From a virus, in IMG/VR virus record IMGVR_UViG_3300046533_000883, positions 1 through 27,485 of that record: 27,485 nt of DNA, one strand, 5' to 3'. Numbering within the stretch: the first letter of the stretch is position 1; each line of letters begins with the position of its first letter. Position numbers and translations under genes: made by a program. This document shows, piece after piece, positions 8,052 to 15,304 of this stretch. The notes below the pieces were generated by a model. The model had not been told where the DNA came from, did not search any database, and was given only the letters and a program-made list of their open reading frames with translations.

Positions 8052-9227
8052 ATGACAGCCCTCGAAAGAGCCCTCAAACTCAGTCCAACCGCCGCGGCGA
8101 AGGCCCTGGAGCGCCATGGACGGGGCAAAGACAGTATTCTGGCGCACATTAACCCGCGTGAAGCGGAGCTTTTGAAGGCGCTGGGCGGTTCGGGCAAGCG
8201 CAACCCCAAGACCGGGCTGCTCGAGTTTCAGGACGACGAGTCATCGATTTACCAACCGTCGCCGATCTTCGGGGGCGGAAGCGGCGACAGCGGTGGCGGT
8301 GGCGGCGGCTTCCTGAGCGGGCTGTTCGGCGGCGGCGGCGGCGACACCAGCACAGCGGCCAGCGACACCAGCACCAGCGCGCCGACCACGTCGGTCTCGG
8401 CCCCGCAGCAACTGGCGGACGCCTCGGGCGGCGGCACCGATTTTGGCGGCCCCGGCCAATTCAACTTCGGTTACGGCGGCACGTCAGGTGGACAGCCCGC
8501 AGCAGCGCCGGCTCAAACGGCGGCGGCACCGGCAGCAGCGCCCGACGCGCTCGGCGGCGGCCTCGCCTTGGGCACGCCGACCGCAGGCGGGACCGGAGCC
8601 AACCCGATGCAATCGATCCTGGGCGGGCCCGACGCGGCGCTCGGCGGCGCTGGCACCGATCAAGCCACCAAGCCCGGCACCAAGGCCCCGCCGAGCTACG
8701 GCGACAAGCTGCTCTCGAGCCTCGGCGGCCTCGTCGCGCCCGACAACCTGACCAAGCTGCTCGGGGCGGCGATCCCCGCCGGGATCGGGCTGCTCAACAA
8801 CCGCCAGGCGGGCAAGCAGCAGGCGGCGCAGGCGCAGCAGATCACCAATATCGGCGCGCCCTACTCGACCCTCGGTCAGCAGGACATCACCGCGGCAACG
8901 CAGGGCGCGCTCACCCCGCAGAGCGCGCAGTCCTACCAGATCATGCAGGCGAGGCTGGCCCAGGACGCGGCGCAGCGCGGCGGCGTCGGGGCGCAGCAGA
9001 ACATCGCCCTGCTCGAGAACCAGCGGCAGAACCTCTTGGCGCAGCAGCTGCAGACCGGCATCACCCTCGCCCAGGTCGGCGACCAGTACACCATGGCAGG
9101 CATCCGGCAGACGATTCAGAACGATCAGAACCTCAACACCTCGACCAACAATTTCCTGACCGCGATGACCAAGGCCATGGGAGCCGTGCCGCCGCAAACG
9201 GCCACAGGAGGAACCCGTGCCGCTTGA
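8052..9227 (+). CDS. Internal virion protein with LAHINP-type N-terminal motif
   Basis: 391 residues from ATG 8052; an ATG at 8028 would add eight residues beginning MFHVEH, but that stretch is simply the translation of the parS-like site and lacks a ribosome binding site, whereas GTGGAA precedes 8052. N-terminal motif 'ILAHINPREAELLKALGGSG' followed by 'KRNPKTGLLEF' is a recurrent motif of phage structural proteins. Residues ~70-215 are Gly/Ala/Ser/Thr-rich low complexity. The C-terminal ~140 residues are Gln/Ala-rich helical (RLAQDAAQRGGVGAQQNIAL, ENQRQNLLAQQLQTGITLAQ), a pattern I associate with internal virion proteins of marine and soil podoviruses. Function in DNA ejection is inferred. 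Confidence 0.6.
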   Translation: MTALERALKLSPTAAAKALERHGRGKDSILAHINPREAELLKALGGSGKRNPKTGLLEFQDDESSIYQPSPIFGGGSGDSGGGGGGFLSGLFGGGGGDTSTAASDTSTSAPTTSVSAPQQLADASGGGTDFGGPGQFNFGYGGTSGGQPAAAPAQTAAAPAAAPDALGGGLALGTPTAGGTGANPMQSILGGPDAALGGAGTDQATKPGTKAPPSYGDKLLSSLGGLVAPDNLTKLLGAAIPAGIGLLNNRQAGKQQAAQAQQITNIGAPYSTLGQQDITAATQGALTPQSAQSYQIMQARLAQDAAQRGGVGAQQNIALLENQRQNLLAQQLQTGITLAQVGDQYTMAGIRQTIQNDQNLNTSTNNFLTAMTKAMGAVPPQTATGGTRAA

Positions 9228-10857
9228 TAATCCCAGCCAAAACGCAGGGCCGGTCGCGGGCGCGTCAGACATCGGCGAGCTTTCCCCGTTCATCCGAACC
9301 TTCGCGCCCAAACAGCAACTCGGCTATCTGAGCCCGTCGCAAGCGCAACTGCCTCAATCCCAAACCGAAATGCCCGCCGTCCCTGCTATTGACCCAAACG
9401 TTCGGGGGCAGGCAGCGCCTGCGCCGGGCGGCGGGCAAGCGGGGTTGCCTGACACCTCGCCGCTGCTGCAGGACATCATCAATGCGCCAGGACAGATGCG
9501 GGCGCTCGGCGGGCAGATCACCGGGGCTTACAACAAGGAGGGCAAGCTCAAGGCTGATCAGGACGCCTTCGCCGCCCAGCAGAACGCCGTGGCCGCCAAC
9601 AAGACGGCGCAGGACTTCACCAACATCTCGCAGCCCTACGAGAAGAAGCTCGAGGAGACGCCGCTCCCGGCTTTCGCGCCGACCGAGCAGAACTCGCAGG
9701 ATCTCCTCAGCCTCTTCGGCATCGTCTCGGTCATGGGCGCGGTCCTCGGCAAGGCCGGCGGCGGGCACCAGGCGGCGCTCGGCGCGATGGACGCGATGAC
9801 GGGGATGATGAACGGCTGGCAGGAGGGCCGGCAGGATCTCTACCAGAAGGAAAAGGACAAGTTCGACGAGAACTTCAAGATCGTGCAGGCAAAGCGCAAG
9901 GACCTGACCGACGCGCTTACGCGGGCGCTGCAGAAGCTGCCGCTCGATGCGAAGGCGGCCGAGGCCGACGCGCAGATCGCCATCGCGCAGCATGGCGGCC
10001 CCTTGGTGATGGCGACCTATCAGCGCCAGGGGCTCGAGAAGGCCGCCGAGATGGCTGAGAAAATCACCAATGCCGAGGCCAAGGCGGTCGAGGCCGTCTC
10101 GAAGCTGGAAGAGCGGGCGGGCATGGGCAGCGGCGATCCGATGGAGATCGCCAAGAAGATCGCCAACTACCAGCAGCCGATGCCGACCGGATACATCCTG
10201 CGCCAGCCTTATTGGCAGCAGGTGCAGCAGATGGTCTACCAGGTCAACCCGGGCTACAACGCGCCCGACTACAACCGGATCAACAAGGCGGTCAGCGCCT
10301 TCGCCACGGGCGCGGAAGGCAAGAGAGCCACCTCCATTGGCGTCGCCGCCGATCATCTCGCGGTGCTGGAGCCGCTGATCAAGAATCTCGACAACGGCGA
10401 CATCCGCTTCATCAATAAATTGAGACAAGACTACACCGCCGCCGTGGGCGGCGCGGCCCCGACCAACCTCGACACGGCGAAAGAGATCGTCACCGTCGAG
10501 GTGACCAAGGCGGTCGCAGGCGGCGTGCTCGCGGAGCGGGATCGCGATCGCATTCAGCAGAACCTCGACCGCGCCAATTCACCGGAGCAGCTGCTCGGCA
10601 CAGTCGATGTTCTCAAATCGCTGATGGCGGGTCAGGCGCGCGGCCTGAAGCGGCAATTCGAGTATGCGACCGGACGGCCGATCGAGCAGTACGGCCTGAT
10701 CTCGCCGCAGCAGCTCAACTACGTTCTCGGCTCGGGCACGGGCGCATCCAGCGGCACATATACCTCGGCCGACGATGTGAAGGCCGATGTCCAATCGGGC
10801 AAGCTGACCAGGGAAAAAGGTTTGGAAATCCTCAAGCAGCAATTCGGATACGAGTGA
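9217..10857 (+). CDS. Helical internal virion protein
   Basis: 546 residues, GTG start at 9217 chosen because a strong AGGAGG lies five bases upstream; it overlaps the previous gene by 11 bp. N-terminal ~80 residues are Pro/Gln-rich, then a Gly/Ala segment (residues ~170-200, hydrophobic). The rest is long charged helices rich in Lys, Glu, Ala and Gln (EKAAEMAEKITNAEAKAVEA). The C-terminus contains 'SADDVKADVQSGKLTREKGL' followed by 'EILKQQFGYE', a short helical tail. It shares the run of overlapping genes with its neighbours, so co-translation is likely. No enzyme motif is seen; inferred to belong to the ejection apparatus. Confidence 0.6.
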   Translation: MPLDNPSQNAGPVAGASDIGELSPFIRTFAPKQQLGYLSPSQAQLPQSQTEMPAVPAIDPNVRGQAAPAPGGGQAGLPDTSPLLQDIINAPGQMRALGGQITGAYNKEGKLKADQDAFAAQQNAVAANKTAQDFTNISQPYEKKLEETPLPAFAPTEQNSQDLLSLFGIVSVMGAVLGKAGGGHQAALGAMDAMTGMMNGWQEGRQDLYQKEKDKFDENFKIVQAKRKDLTDALTRALQKLPLDAKAAEADAQIAIAQHGGPLVMATYQRQGLEKAAEMAEKITNAEAKAVEAVSKLEERAGMGSGDPMEIAKKIANYQQPMPTGYILRQPYWQQVQQMVYQVNPGYNAPDYNRINKAVSAFATGAEGKRATSIGVAADHLAVLEPLIKNLDNGDIRFINKLRQDYTAAVGGAAPTNLDTAKEIVTVEVTKAVAGGVLAERDRDRIQQNLDRANSPEQLLGTVDVLKSLMAGQARGLKRQFEYATGRPIEQYGLISPQQLNYVLGSGTGASSGTYTSADDVKADVQSGKLTREKGLEILKQQFGYE

Positions 10858-12893
10858 TGCCAAAGGCGGAGGATTTTCTAGACACGCCAGCCCCGGCATC
10901 ACCGCCAGCCAAGACCGGCAAATCGGCGAGCGATTTCCTCTCGGGTCCATCGACCGCCGCTGCGCCCAAACAAACCGAACAAGATTACAACCCTTATGCC
11001 GTACTGGCGGCGAGCGGCGGCAATCCGAACCTATCCCCCCGCAATGTCGGGCAGACCGCCGCAGGAGCGATCGGGGGCGTGCCGGGTCTCTTCGGCGACA
11101 TCGAGACGATGGGCCGCGAGGGGATCAACTTCCTCGGGCGCAACTTGGCCAAAGGCGAGGGGGCAGTGCCGGCAGACCAGCCGGTGCCGGATCTCGTCAG
11201 GCCCACCTCTAGCCTGCCGACCAGCGAGCGCGCGACCACCGGGCTATTCGGCAAGCCCAAGGACGAGGAATCGAAGAAATATCGCGAACTCGGCGGCATC
11301 ATCTCGCCGTTTCCCTTCGGCACGCTGGCGAAGGGGCTGGGCCTTGCCGGCCGCGGCGTCGGCGCGACCGTTTCGGCGATCCGCGGCACGGAGAGCGCGG
11401 CCAAGATCGGCGGCCTCGCGGAAAAGGTGCGCGGCGGGGAATTGGCAAGCGACATTCTGACCCCGGCACACGGCGCAGCGATGGGCGAGGAGAGCGCGCA
11501 ATCGATCGAGCGGGCGGGGCAGCGGTTCGGAGCCGAGACGCAGTTGGCGGGCGAGCAGGAGCATTTCGCGGCGAGCCAGGCGGAAAAGCGGGCGCAGCTT
11601 CAGGAGGCGGGGGCCATCGGCGACGACATCGCCGAGCGCGAGGCGGCGGGGCGGATCGATCCCTCGGCGCGCGGCGGCGAGATGCTCGACGCGATCAAGA
11701 CCGAGACCGACCGCAAGGTCGGCATCCGCAAGCAGGGGGCCGATCAGGATTACGGCGCGTTCGACGAGGCGGCCAAGGGCCGGATCGCGGCCAAGGACTA
11801 CTTCCAGACCTCCAAGCCCGGACAGGATCTGCGGCTATGGTTCAGGAAGGCGATGTCGACCGCGCGCAACGTCACGCAGTCGGCGGCGAGCCGGGATGAT
11901 CTGGCCAAGATCTACGCCGACCTCTTCGGCGTCGAGAAGAAGACCGGCATGGCCTATTCGAGCCCCGACCTGATGCGCGAAGTGCTGCGCCGCGTGCGCG
12001 ACCGCGCGAAAGGACATCCCGCGACCGGCTACGACGCCATCGACCAGCAGGAGGCGGGCCGGCTCGCCAATCGCATCTCGGACGCGCTGGCGGAATGGGA
12101 GCCGACGCTGCAGGAGGCCGACAGAAACTACAAGCTGCGGTCGGAGGCCCTGCAGCCGACGCAGACGGCGCGCGGCGCGAAGGCGCTGAAGCGCGAGAAG
12201 TTCGACTACAACCAGCTCGCGGTCGACCCTCAAGCCCTGCCGAATTTGTTCTTCAAGAGCGAGCAAGGTGTCGACGAGCTGATCGATCTGACCGGCAGTC
12301 TCGAGCGTGTCGAGACCTTCGCTTGGGACCATGTGCTCGACAGCTTGCGCGGCAAGACCCCGCAGCAGGCGGCGCAGTGGCTCGAGGCGCAACGCTCCTG
12401 GCTCAATGCATCGGTCCTGCCCGACACTTTTGCCAAGGCAACCACGCTGGTCGACAAGGCGGAATACGCGGCCAGCCGGGCGGCAACGGCGGCCGGGCAA
12501 GCCAAAGGCGCGGTCAGCCGCGGCAAGTCATTGCGCGATGCGTTGCGAACCGGCGCGTTCAGCCCCGAAGAAATGGCGCGGCCGCAACCGGGACCGAAGG
12601 GCAAGGCGCTGGCGGGGGCGCAGGCCGATGTGAGCGACCTCGCCAGCCGACTCGAGGCCGGCACCATCAAGCCCGACGATCTGATTAATGAGGTGCGCCA
12701 GCTACTCGGCCGCCAGGATCAGGTGATGGAGAAGGCGACGGCGAAGCGCCTCAACGCCGAGCTCGACGAGATCCAGAAGATCAAGAGCCACGAGGCCAAG
12801 GTGAGAAAACTCTCCTATTGGCTTGGCGGCGGCGCGTTGACCTCGATGGGTTTTTATGGGGGAAAGCAATTCTTAGGACAGGTCATGCCATAA
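10857..12893 (+). CDS. Large internal virion / ejection protein candidate
   Basis: 678 residues; ATG overlaps the preceding TGA (an in-frame GTG one codon earlier is an alternative). The N-terminal ~60 residues contain two short linear repeats, AEDFLDTPAPASPP and ASDFLSGPSTAAAP, separated by Lys-rich spacers. Residues ~150-170 form a hydrophobic Gly-rich patch (PFGTLAKGLGLAGRGVG). Residues ~220-640 are mostly charged long helices (RAGQRFGAETQLAGEQEHFA). A single hydrophobic segment near the C-terminus (LSYWLGGGALTSMGFYGGKQ) could be a membrane anchor after ejection. It ends in an ATG overlap with the next gene. No catalytic motif recognised; role inferred from order and architecture. Confidence 0.6.
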   Translation: MPKAEDFLDTPAPASPPAKTGKSASDFLSGPSTAAAPKQTEQDYNPYAVLAASGGNPNLSPRNVGQTAAGAIGGVPGLFGDIETMGREGINFLGRNLAKGEGAVPADQPVPDLVRPTSSLPTSERATTGLFGKPKDEESKKYRELGGIISPFPFGTLAKGLGLAGRGVGATVSAIRGTESAAKIGGLAEKVRGGELASDILTPAHGAAMGEESAQSIERAGQRFGAETQLAGEQEHFAASQAEKRAQLQEAGAIGDDIAEREAAGRIDPSARGGEMLDAIKTETDRKVGIRKQGADQDYGAFDEAAKGRIAAKDYFQTSKPGQDLRLWFRKAMSTARNVTQSAASRDDLAKIYADLFGVEKKTGMAYSSPDLMREVLRRVRDRAKGHPATGYDAIDQQEAGRLANRISDALAEWEPTLQEADRNYKLRSEALQPTQTARGAKALKREKFDYNQLAVDPQALPNLFFKSEQGVDELIDLTGSLERVETFAWDHVLDSLRGKTPQQAAQWLEAQRSWLNASVLPDTFAKATTLVDKAEYAASRAATAAGQAKGAVSRGKSLRDALRTGAFSPEEMARPQPGPKGKALAGAQADVSDLASRLEAGTIKPDDLINEVRQLLGRQDQVMEKATAKRLNAELDEIQKIKSHEAKVRKLSYWLGGGALTSMGFYGGKQFLGQVMP

Positions 12894-13042
12894 TGCCGCT
12901 CAAGCAAGGCTCGAGCCGCGCGACCGTGTCGAGCAACATCCGCGAGATGAAGAAGGCGGGCTATCCGCAGCGCCAGGCGGTGGCCGCCGCGCTATCGACC
13001 GCGCGCCGCGGCAAGCGCCGGAGCCGCAAGCGTGGCCGCTAA
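12893..13042 (+). CDS. Small basic phage protein (SS.NI.EM...G.PQ.QAVA.AL type)
   Basis: 49 residues, starting on the last base of the previous stop codon. The pattern 'SSNIREMKKAGYPQRQAVAA' followed by an AL-S-T-A helix and an Arg/Lys-rich tail (RRGKRRSRKRGR) is a small conserved phage family commonly annotated as a DUF near structural genes (DUF6496-like). The strongly basic tail suggests DNA or RNA contact. Exact role unknown. Confidence 0.7.
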   Translation: MPLKQGSSRATVSSNIREMKKAGYPQRQAVAAALSTARRGKRRSRKRGR

Positions 13043-13256
13043 GAAGAAGCACAACGGGCGCGCCGACAAGAAGTCCGATGTCAATCCCGACCTCGAGGCG
13101 GTTATCGAGCGCAAGCTCAAGGATCTGCTCGAGGATGACGGCGGCGAGAAATTCTCTCTTACGGACTGGGCTAAGGTGGTTGACCGCGCGCTGGCCTTGG
13201 AGAAGGTCAAGCATGCGGTCAAGGAAGAAGAGTTCGGTGCCGCGTTCGAGGAATAA
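13032..13256 (+). CDS. Small charged helical protein, unknown function
   Basis: 74 residues from a GTG that overlaps the previous gene by 11 bp. The first 15 residues are basic (AAKKKHNGRADKK), the remainder amphipathic helix (ERKLKDLLEDDGGEKFSLTD, then WAKVVDRALALEKVKHAVKE). Similar short proteins often follow the basic protein upstream in phage structural blocks. I do not recognise a function. Confidence 0.65.
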   Translation: MAAKKKHNGRADKKSDVNPDLEAVIERKLKDLLEDDGGEKFSLTDWAKVVDRALALEKVKHAVKEEEFGAAFEE

Positions 13257-13267
13257 GAAGGGGACCT

Positions 13268-13543
13268 ATGGACCAGACCGTCGCGCTGCTGCGCCTCGCC
13301 ATCGCCGTGCTGACCGACCGCACGCTGACCCTGATCTCGCTGATCATGACCTTCGCGCTCGCCTGCTGGGTGATGCACGAGCCGTCGTGGGAGCGCGAGG
13401 GGATGGCCGGGTTCTTCGCCCTCGCCGTGTTCATCCCGTGCATCATCCGAGAGCGACCGAAGAAGGAGAAGATCAGTGCGCCAGCCGTACACGAACGACA
13501 TGAAGCCCAAGGAACCGAAGCAATCCCAGCCGGTTATGCCTGA
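13268..13543 (+). CDS. Small two-helix membrane protein (holin-like candidate)
   Basis: 91 residues; AAGGGG precedes the ATG. Two predicted membrane helices at residues ~19-36 (TLTLISLIMTFALACWVM) and ~46-60 (MAGFFALAVFIPCII), separated by a short acidic loop, then a highly charged C-terminal tail (RERPKKEK). Size and topology are compatible with a class II holin or another late membrane protein. No endolysin is adjacent, so the lysis role is only a possibility. Its 3' end overlaps the next gene by 68 bp in another frame. Confidence 0.6.
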   Translation: MDQTVALLRLAIAVLTDRTLTLISLIMTFALACWVMHEPSWEREGMAGFFALAVFIPCIIRERPKKEKISAPAVHERHEAQGTEAIPAGYA

Positions 13544-13673
13544 CCGCATGAACATCTGCGGCCCGGGCGGGAACATCACCAAGCCCGAGGACAAGATCTA
13601 CGCCAGCCCGACCTCGCAGATGACGCTGCGGCGCGGGCGTCAGCCGCGGATGTTCATCCCGCCGGGGAAGTGA
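13476..13673 (+). CDS. Short Pro-rich basic protein, unknown function
   Basis: 65 residues from a GTG at 13476 with a strong AAGGAG at ideal spacing; an ATG at 13500 is a fallback start. Hydrophilic, rich in Pro, Lys, Arg and Met (NDMKPKEPKQSQPVMPDRMN; QMTLRRGRQPRMFIPPGK). It overlaps the end of the membrane protein gene, which suggests coupling. The C-terminal 'RRGRQPRMFIPPGK' resembles tails of small phage proteins, but I cannot name a family. Confidence 0.6.
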   Translation: MRQPYTNDMKPKEPKQSQPVMPDRMNICGPGGNITKPEDKIYASPTSQMTLRRGRQPRMFIPPGK

Positions 13674-13705
13674 CGAGCGCTATATACCGATGAACATATT
13701 GCGCG

Positions 13706-13867
13706 ATGTTCCCGAACTTTCCGCAGGGATCGTTCGCGCAATTCCTCGACCGCCTCGAGCCGTCGATCATTGATGCGACCGCGCTGCTGACCTTCGTCTA
13801 CGTCGCGATCAAGATCTGGGAGTCGGAGACGATGCGCTGCCTCGTGCGGCGCTGGCGTCAGCGATAG
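13706..13867 (+). CDS. Very small single-helix membrane protein, last gene of the rightward block
   Basis: 53 residues: an amphipathic start (MFPNFPQGSFAQFLDRLEPS), one predicted membrane helix (ATALLTFVYVAIKIW) and an Arg-rich C-terminus (RRWRQR). There is no good ribosome binding site, which lowers confidence, but hydrophobic periodicity and the positive-inside tail look protein-like. It converges with and overlaps the leftward KTSC gene by 10 bp. Confidence 0.4.
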   Translation: MFPNFPQGSFAQFLDRLEPSIIDATALLTFVYVAIKIWESETMRCLVRRWRQR

Positions 13868-14076
13868 TGATCGTAGCGGCCGCGGATGTTGGCGCGGTAG
13901 AAGCGCCCCGCCGAATCGGCCTCGCACAGGCCCATGTAGCAGCCGCTGTCGACGTTCTGGTAGGTGTACGGCTTGCCGGTCGCCTTGCGGAACTCGATGG
14001 TGAGCTCGCGGCGGTCCTCGTCGTAATTCGCGCGGGCGATGCTGTTGGAGAGCGGGAAGTCGCGCCATTCGCTCAT
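13858..14076 (-). CDS. KTSC domain protein
   Basis: 72 residues. The protein follows the KTSC pattern: S-x-x-I near the start (SNSIARANYDED), an 'L.IEFRK.TGKPYTYQNV' strand pair, then 'ADSAGRFYRANIRGRYDHYR', matching the family's 'S.G.f.n..Ik..Y' end. The first Ser of the usual S-S is replaced by Asn. KTSC domains are short stand-alone proteins in phages and bacteria, or are fused to lysyl-tRNA synthetases, and are thought to bind nucleic acid; the biochemical role is unclear. The start at 14076 is set by AAGGA eight bases upstream; longer versions lack such a site. It is the last gene of the leftward small-gene operon. Confidence 0.85.
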   Translation of the reverse strand: MSEWRDFPLSNSIARANYDEDRRELTIEFRKATGKPYTYQNVDSGCYMGLCEADSAGRFYRANIRGRYDHYR

Positions 14077-14084
14077 AGCTTCCT

Positions 14085-14252
14085 TCAGTAGATCACGCCG
14101 AGACAATCGGGGCAGCCCAGGCATTCATCGCCAAAACTCGGGCAAGGCTTGTGCAATAGCGCCGCGTCAGTTCTCTCCGCTTCAGCGCGCGCCTCTTCTT
14201 CCTTCTGGAATCTGGTCCAGCCGTCAGCAAAATCTTTCACGAGCCACGCCAT
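14085..14252 (-). CDS. 55-residue protein with C-terminal Cys cluster
   Basis: ATG at 14252 preceded by TAGGGAAC, the same junction used by its neighbours. N-terminal half is a charged helix (FADGWTRFQKEEEARAEAER), C-terminal half has Cys at CPSFGDECLGCPDC, spaced as C-x7-C-x2-C-x2-C, a possible zinc knuckle. Its stop overlaps the ribosome binding site of the KTSC gene (TGAAGGA). I cannot name a family, but start signal, spacing and composition make it a convincing gene. Confidence 0.65.
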   Translation of the reverse strand: MAWLVKDFADGWTRFQKEEEARAEAERTDAALLHKPCPSFGDECLGCPDCLGVIY

Positions 14253-14257
14253 GTTCC

Positions 14258-14395
14258 CTAGTCCTTCCCCTGGTGGTGAGCGTAATAGGCGTCGATCTGC
14301 TCAAGGAACGTCATCTCGCCGTTCGGGTCGTGCTCGGCAACCCAGGCGAGAAATTCCGCTTCCGCGCGGTCATAGAGTAGTTTGAGCGTGTCCAT
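14258..14395 (-). CDS. 45-residue acidic helical protein
   Basis: ATG at 14395 follows the AAGGACTAGG junction. Hydrophilic and acidic with aromatic residues (MDTLKLLYDRAEAEFLAWVA; EHDPNGEMTFLEQIDAYYAH), predicted helical. Ends with GKD-stop, the stop being part of the next gene's TAGGGAA ribosome binding site. Unknown function. Confidence 0.6.
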   Translation of the reverse strand: MDTLKLLYDRAEAEFLAWVAEHDPNGEMTFLEQIDAYYAHHQGKD

Positions 14396-14400
14396 GTTTC

Positions 14401-14655
14401 CTAGTCCTTCGACTTGTCAGTGACGAATTTAGATAGCCAATGAGCGCCTAGCGTCAGTAACCCGATGCCTCGCACATCATCGGTGTCGCCCCCCCACCCG
14501 AAAACTTGGGGCTCGCCAGCATCATTAAGCAGCACGCAGACACCGGCCACTATCCTGCCGAACTCACCTTCGCGCGTCTGCTTCGCCACCGCCTCAATCA
14601 GAGCAGGGATGTCTTGCAGGTTTCCGGTCAGCTCGACCACTTTTAGGTCTGTCAC
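14401..14655 (-). CDS. 84-residue alpha/beta protein of phage small-gene type
   Basis: GTG start at 14655, preceded by TAGGGAAC. Pattern: strand, 'QDIPALIEAVAKQTREGEFG' helix, then 'RIVAGVCVLLNDAGEPQVFG' strands, a 'WGGDTDDVRGIGLL' loop and a final helix (TLGAHWLSKFVTDKSKD). I have the impression that similar proteins are common in phages of alpha- and betaproteobacteria as hypothetical proteins. It ends SKD-stop, within the same AAGGACTAGG junction as its neighbour. Function unknown. Confidence 0.65.
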   Translation of the reverse strand: MTDLKVVELTGNLQDIPALIEAVAKQTREGEFGRIVAGVCVLLNDAGEPQVFGWGGDTDDVRGIGLLTLGAHWLSKFVTDKSKD

Positions 14656-14663
14656 GGCGTTCC

Positions 14664-14891
14664 CTATCCTTTCGGTGCTTCGCTGAACGGATTGCGGCGC
14701 GGGCATAGCGGGGCCTCGCAGTCCTTGTTGGAGCCGGGCGGGCAGATGCAACCCGCTGGTCGCGTCATGACTGGCGGCTCGCCACTTACAAACCGGCGCA
14801 TCGCGTCTTGTTTCTCTTTCGGCCACGTCTCGAACATGCGCTTTGCTTCGGCCAACCTTTCCTCGATGAATGGTCGTTGCCAGTCGCTCAT
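14664..14891 (-). CDS. 75-residue protein with Cys-rich C-terminus
   Basis: ATG at 14891 with AGGGAA upstream. N-terminus is a helical charged segment (RPFIEERLAEAKRMFETWPK), C-terminus carries four Cys in the spacing C-x-C-x7-C-x4-C with Pro/Arg (GCICPPGSNKDCEAPLCPRR), suggesting a small metal site. Start overlaps the stop of the upstream gene in ATGA fashion. Function unknown. Confidence 0.6.
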   Translation of the reverse strand: MSDWQRPFIEERLAEAKRMFETWPKEKQDAMRRFVSGEPPVMTRPAGCICPPGSNKDCEAPLCPRRNPFSEAPKG

Positions 14892-15067
14892 GGATTCCCT
14901 ACCGCGCGAAGCGCTGCGCGGATTTTATAGCGCTCGTAATCAGCGACGGCCGCATGAAGCTCGCAGATGCCGCTAAAAACCGGCTTGGCGGTCATGGGCG
15001 CTTCGTCAATGAGTCGATTGAGCCGGCGCAATTCGCGTTTCGCGTTGAGATATTCCTGCTCGGTCAT
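14888..15067 (-). CDS. 59-residue basic helical protein
   Basis: ATG at 15067; GAAGG lies about 12 bases upstream, a weak signal. Sequence is helical and basic (EQEYLNAKRELRRLNRLIDE), with a second helix near the end (CELHAAVADYERYKIRAALR). Overlaps the next start by 4 bp. Unknown function; small helical basic proteins of this kind are frequent in phage early operons. Confidence 0.55.
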   Translation of the reverse strand: MTEQEYLNAKRELRRLNRLIDEAPMTAKPVFSGICELHAAVADYERYKIRAALRAVGNP

Positions 15068-15082
15068 CGCTTCACGTGTCCT

Positions 15083-15301
15083 TCACTTCATCGCCCACGG
15101 CATGATGGCGTAGCCATAGATCTTCTTGTTGCGCTTGAACCATTCGCGGCGCTTGGCCTTGGTCCAGTAGCGCGCCTTATCGGGAGCGGTGTACGTCATC
15201 AAGACGATCATCTTGGGAACGAACGCCCGCCGCGTCGTCCTGTGCAACTTGCCATCGTAATCTTTGACGAGATCGCCTTCGCGAGGGTGCCTTCGATTCA
15301 C
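15083..15301 (-). CDS. 72-residue very basic protein
   Basis: GTG at 15301 with AAGGAG seven bases upstream, overlapping the end of the glycosyltransferase gene. It is strongly basic (NRRHPREGDLVKDYDGKLHR; KARYWTKAKRREWFKRNKKI) with an SH3-like beta start, compatible with nucleic acid binding. No family recognised. Confidence 0.6.
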   Translation of the reverse strand: MNRRHPREGDLVKDYDGKLHRTTRRAFVPKMIVLMTYTAPDKARYWTKAKRREWFKRNKKIYGYAIMPWAMK

Positions 15302-15304
15302 GAG

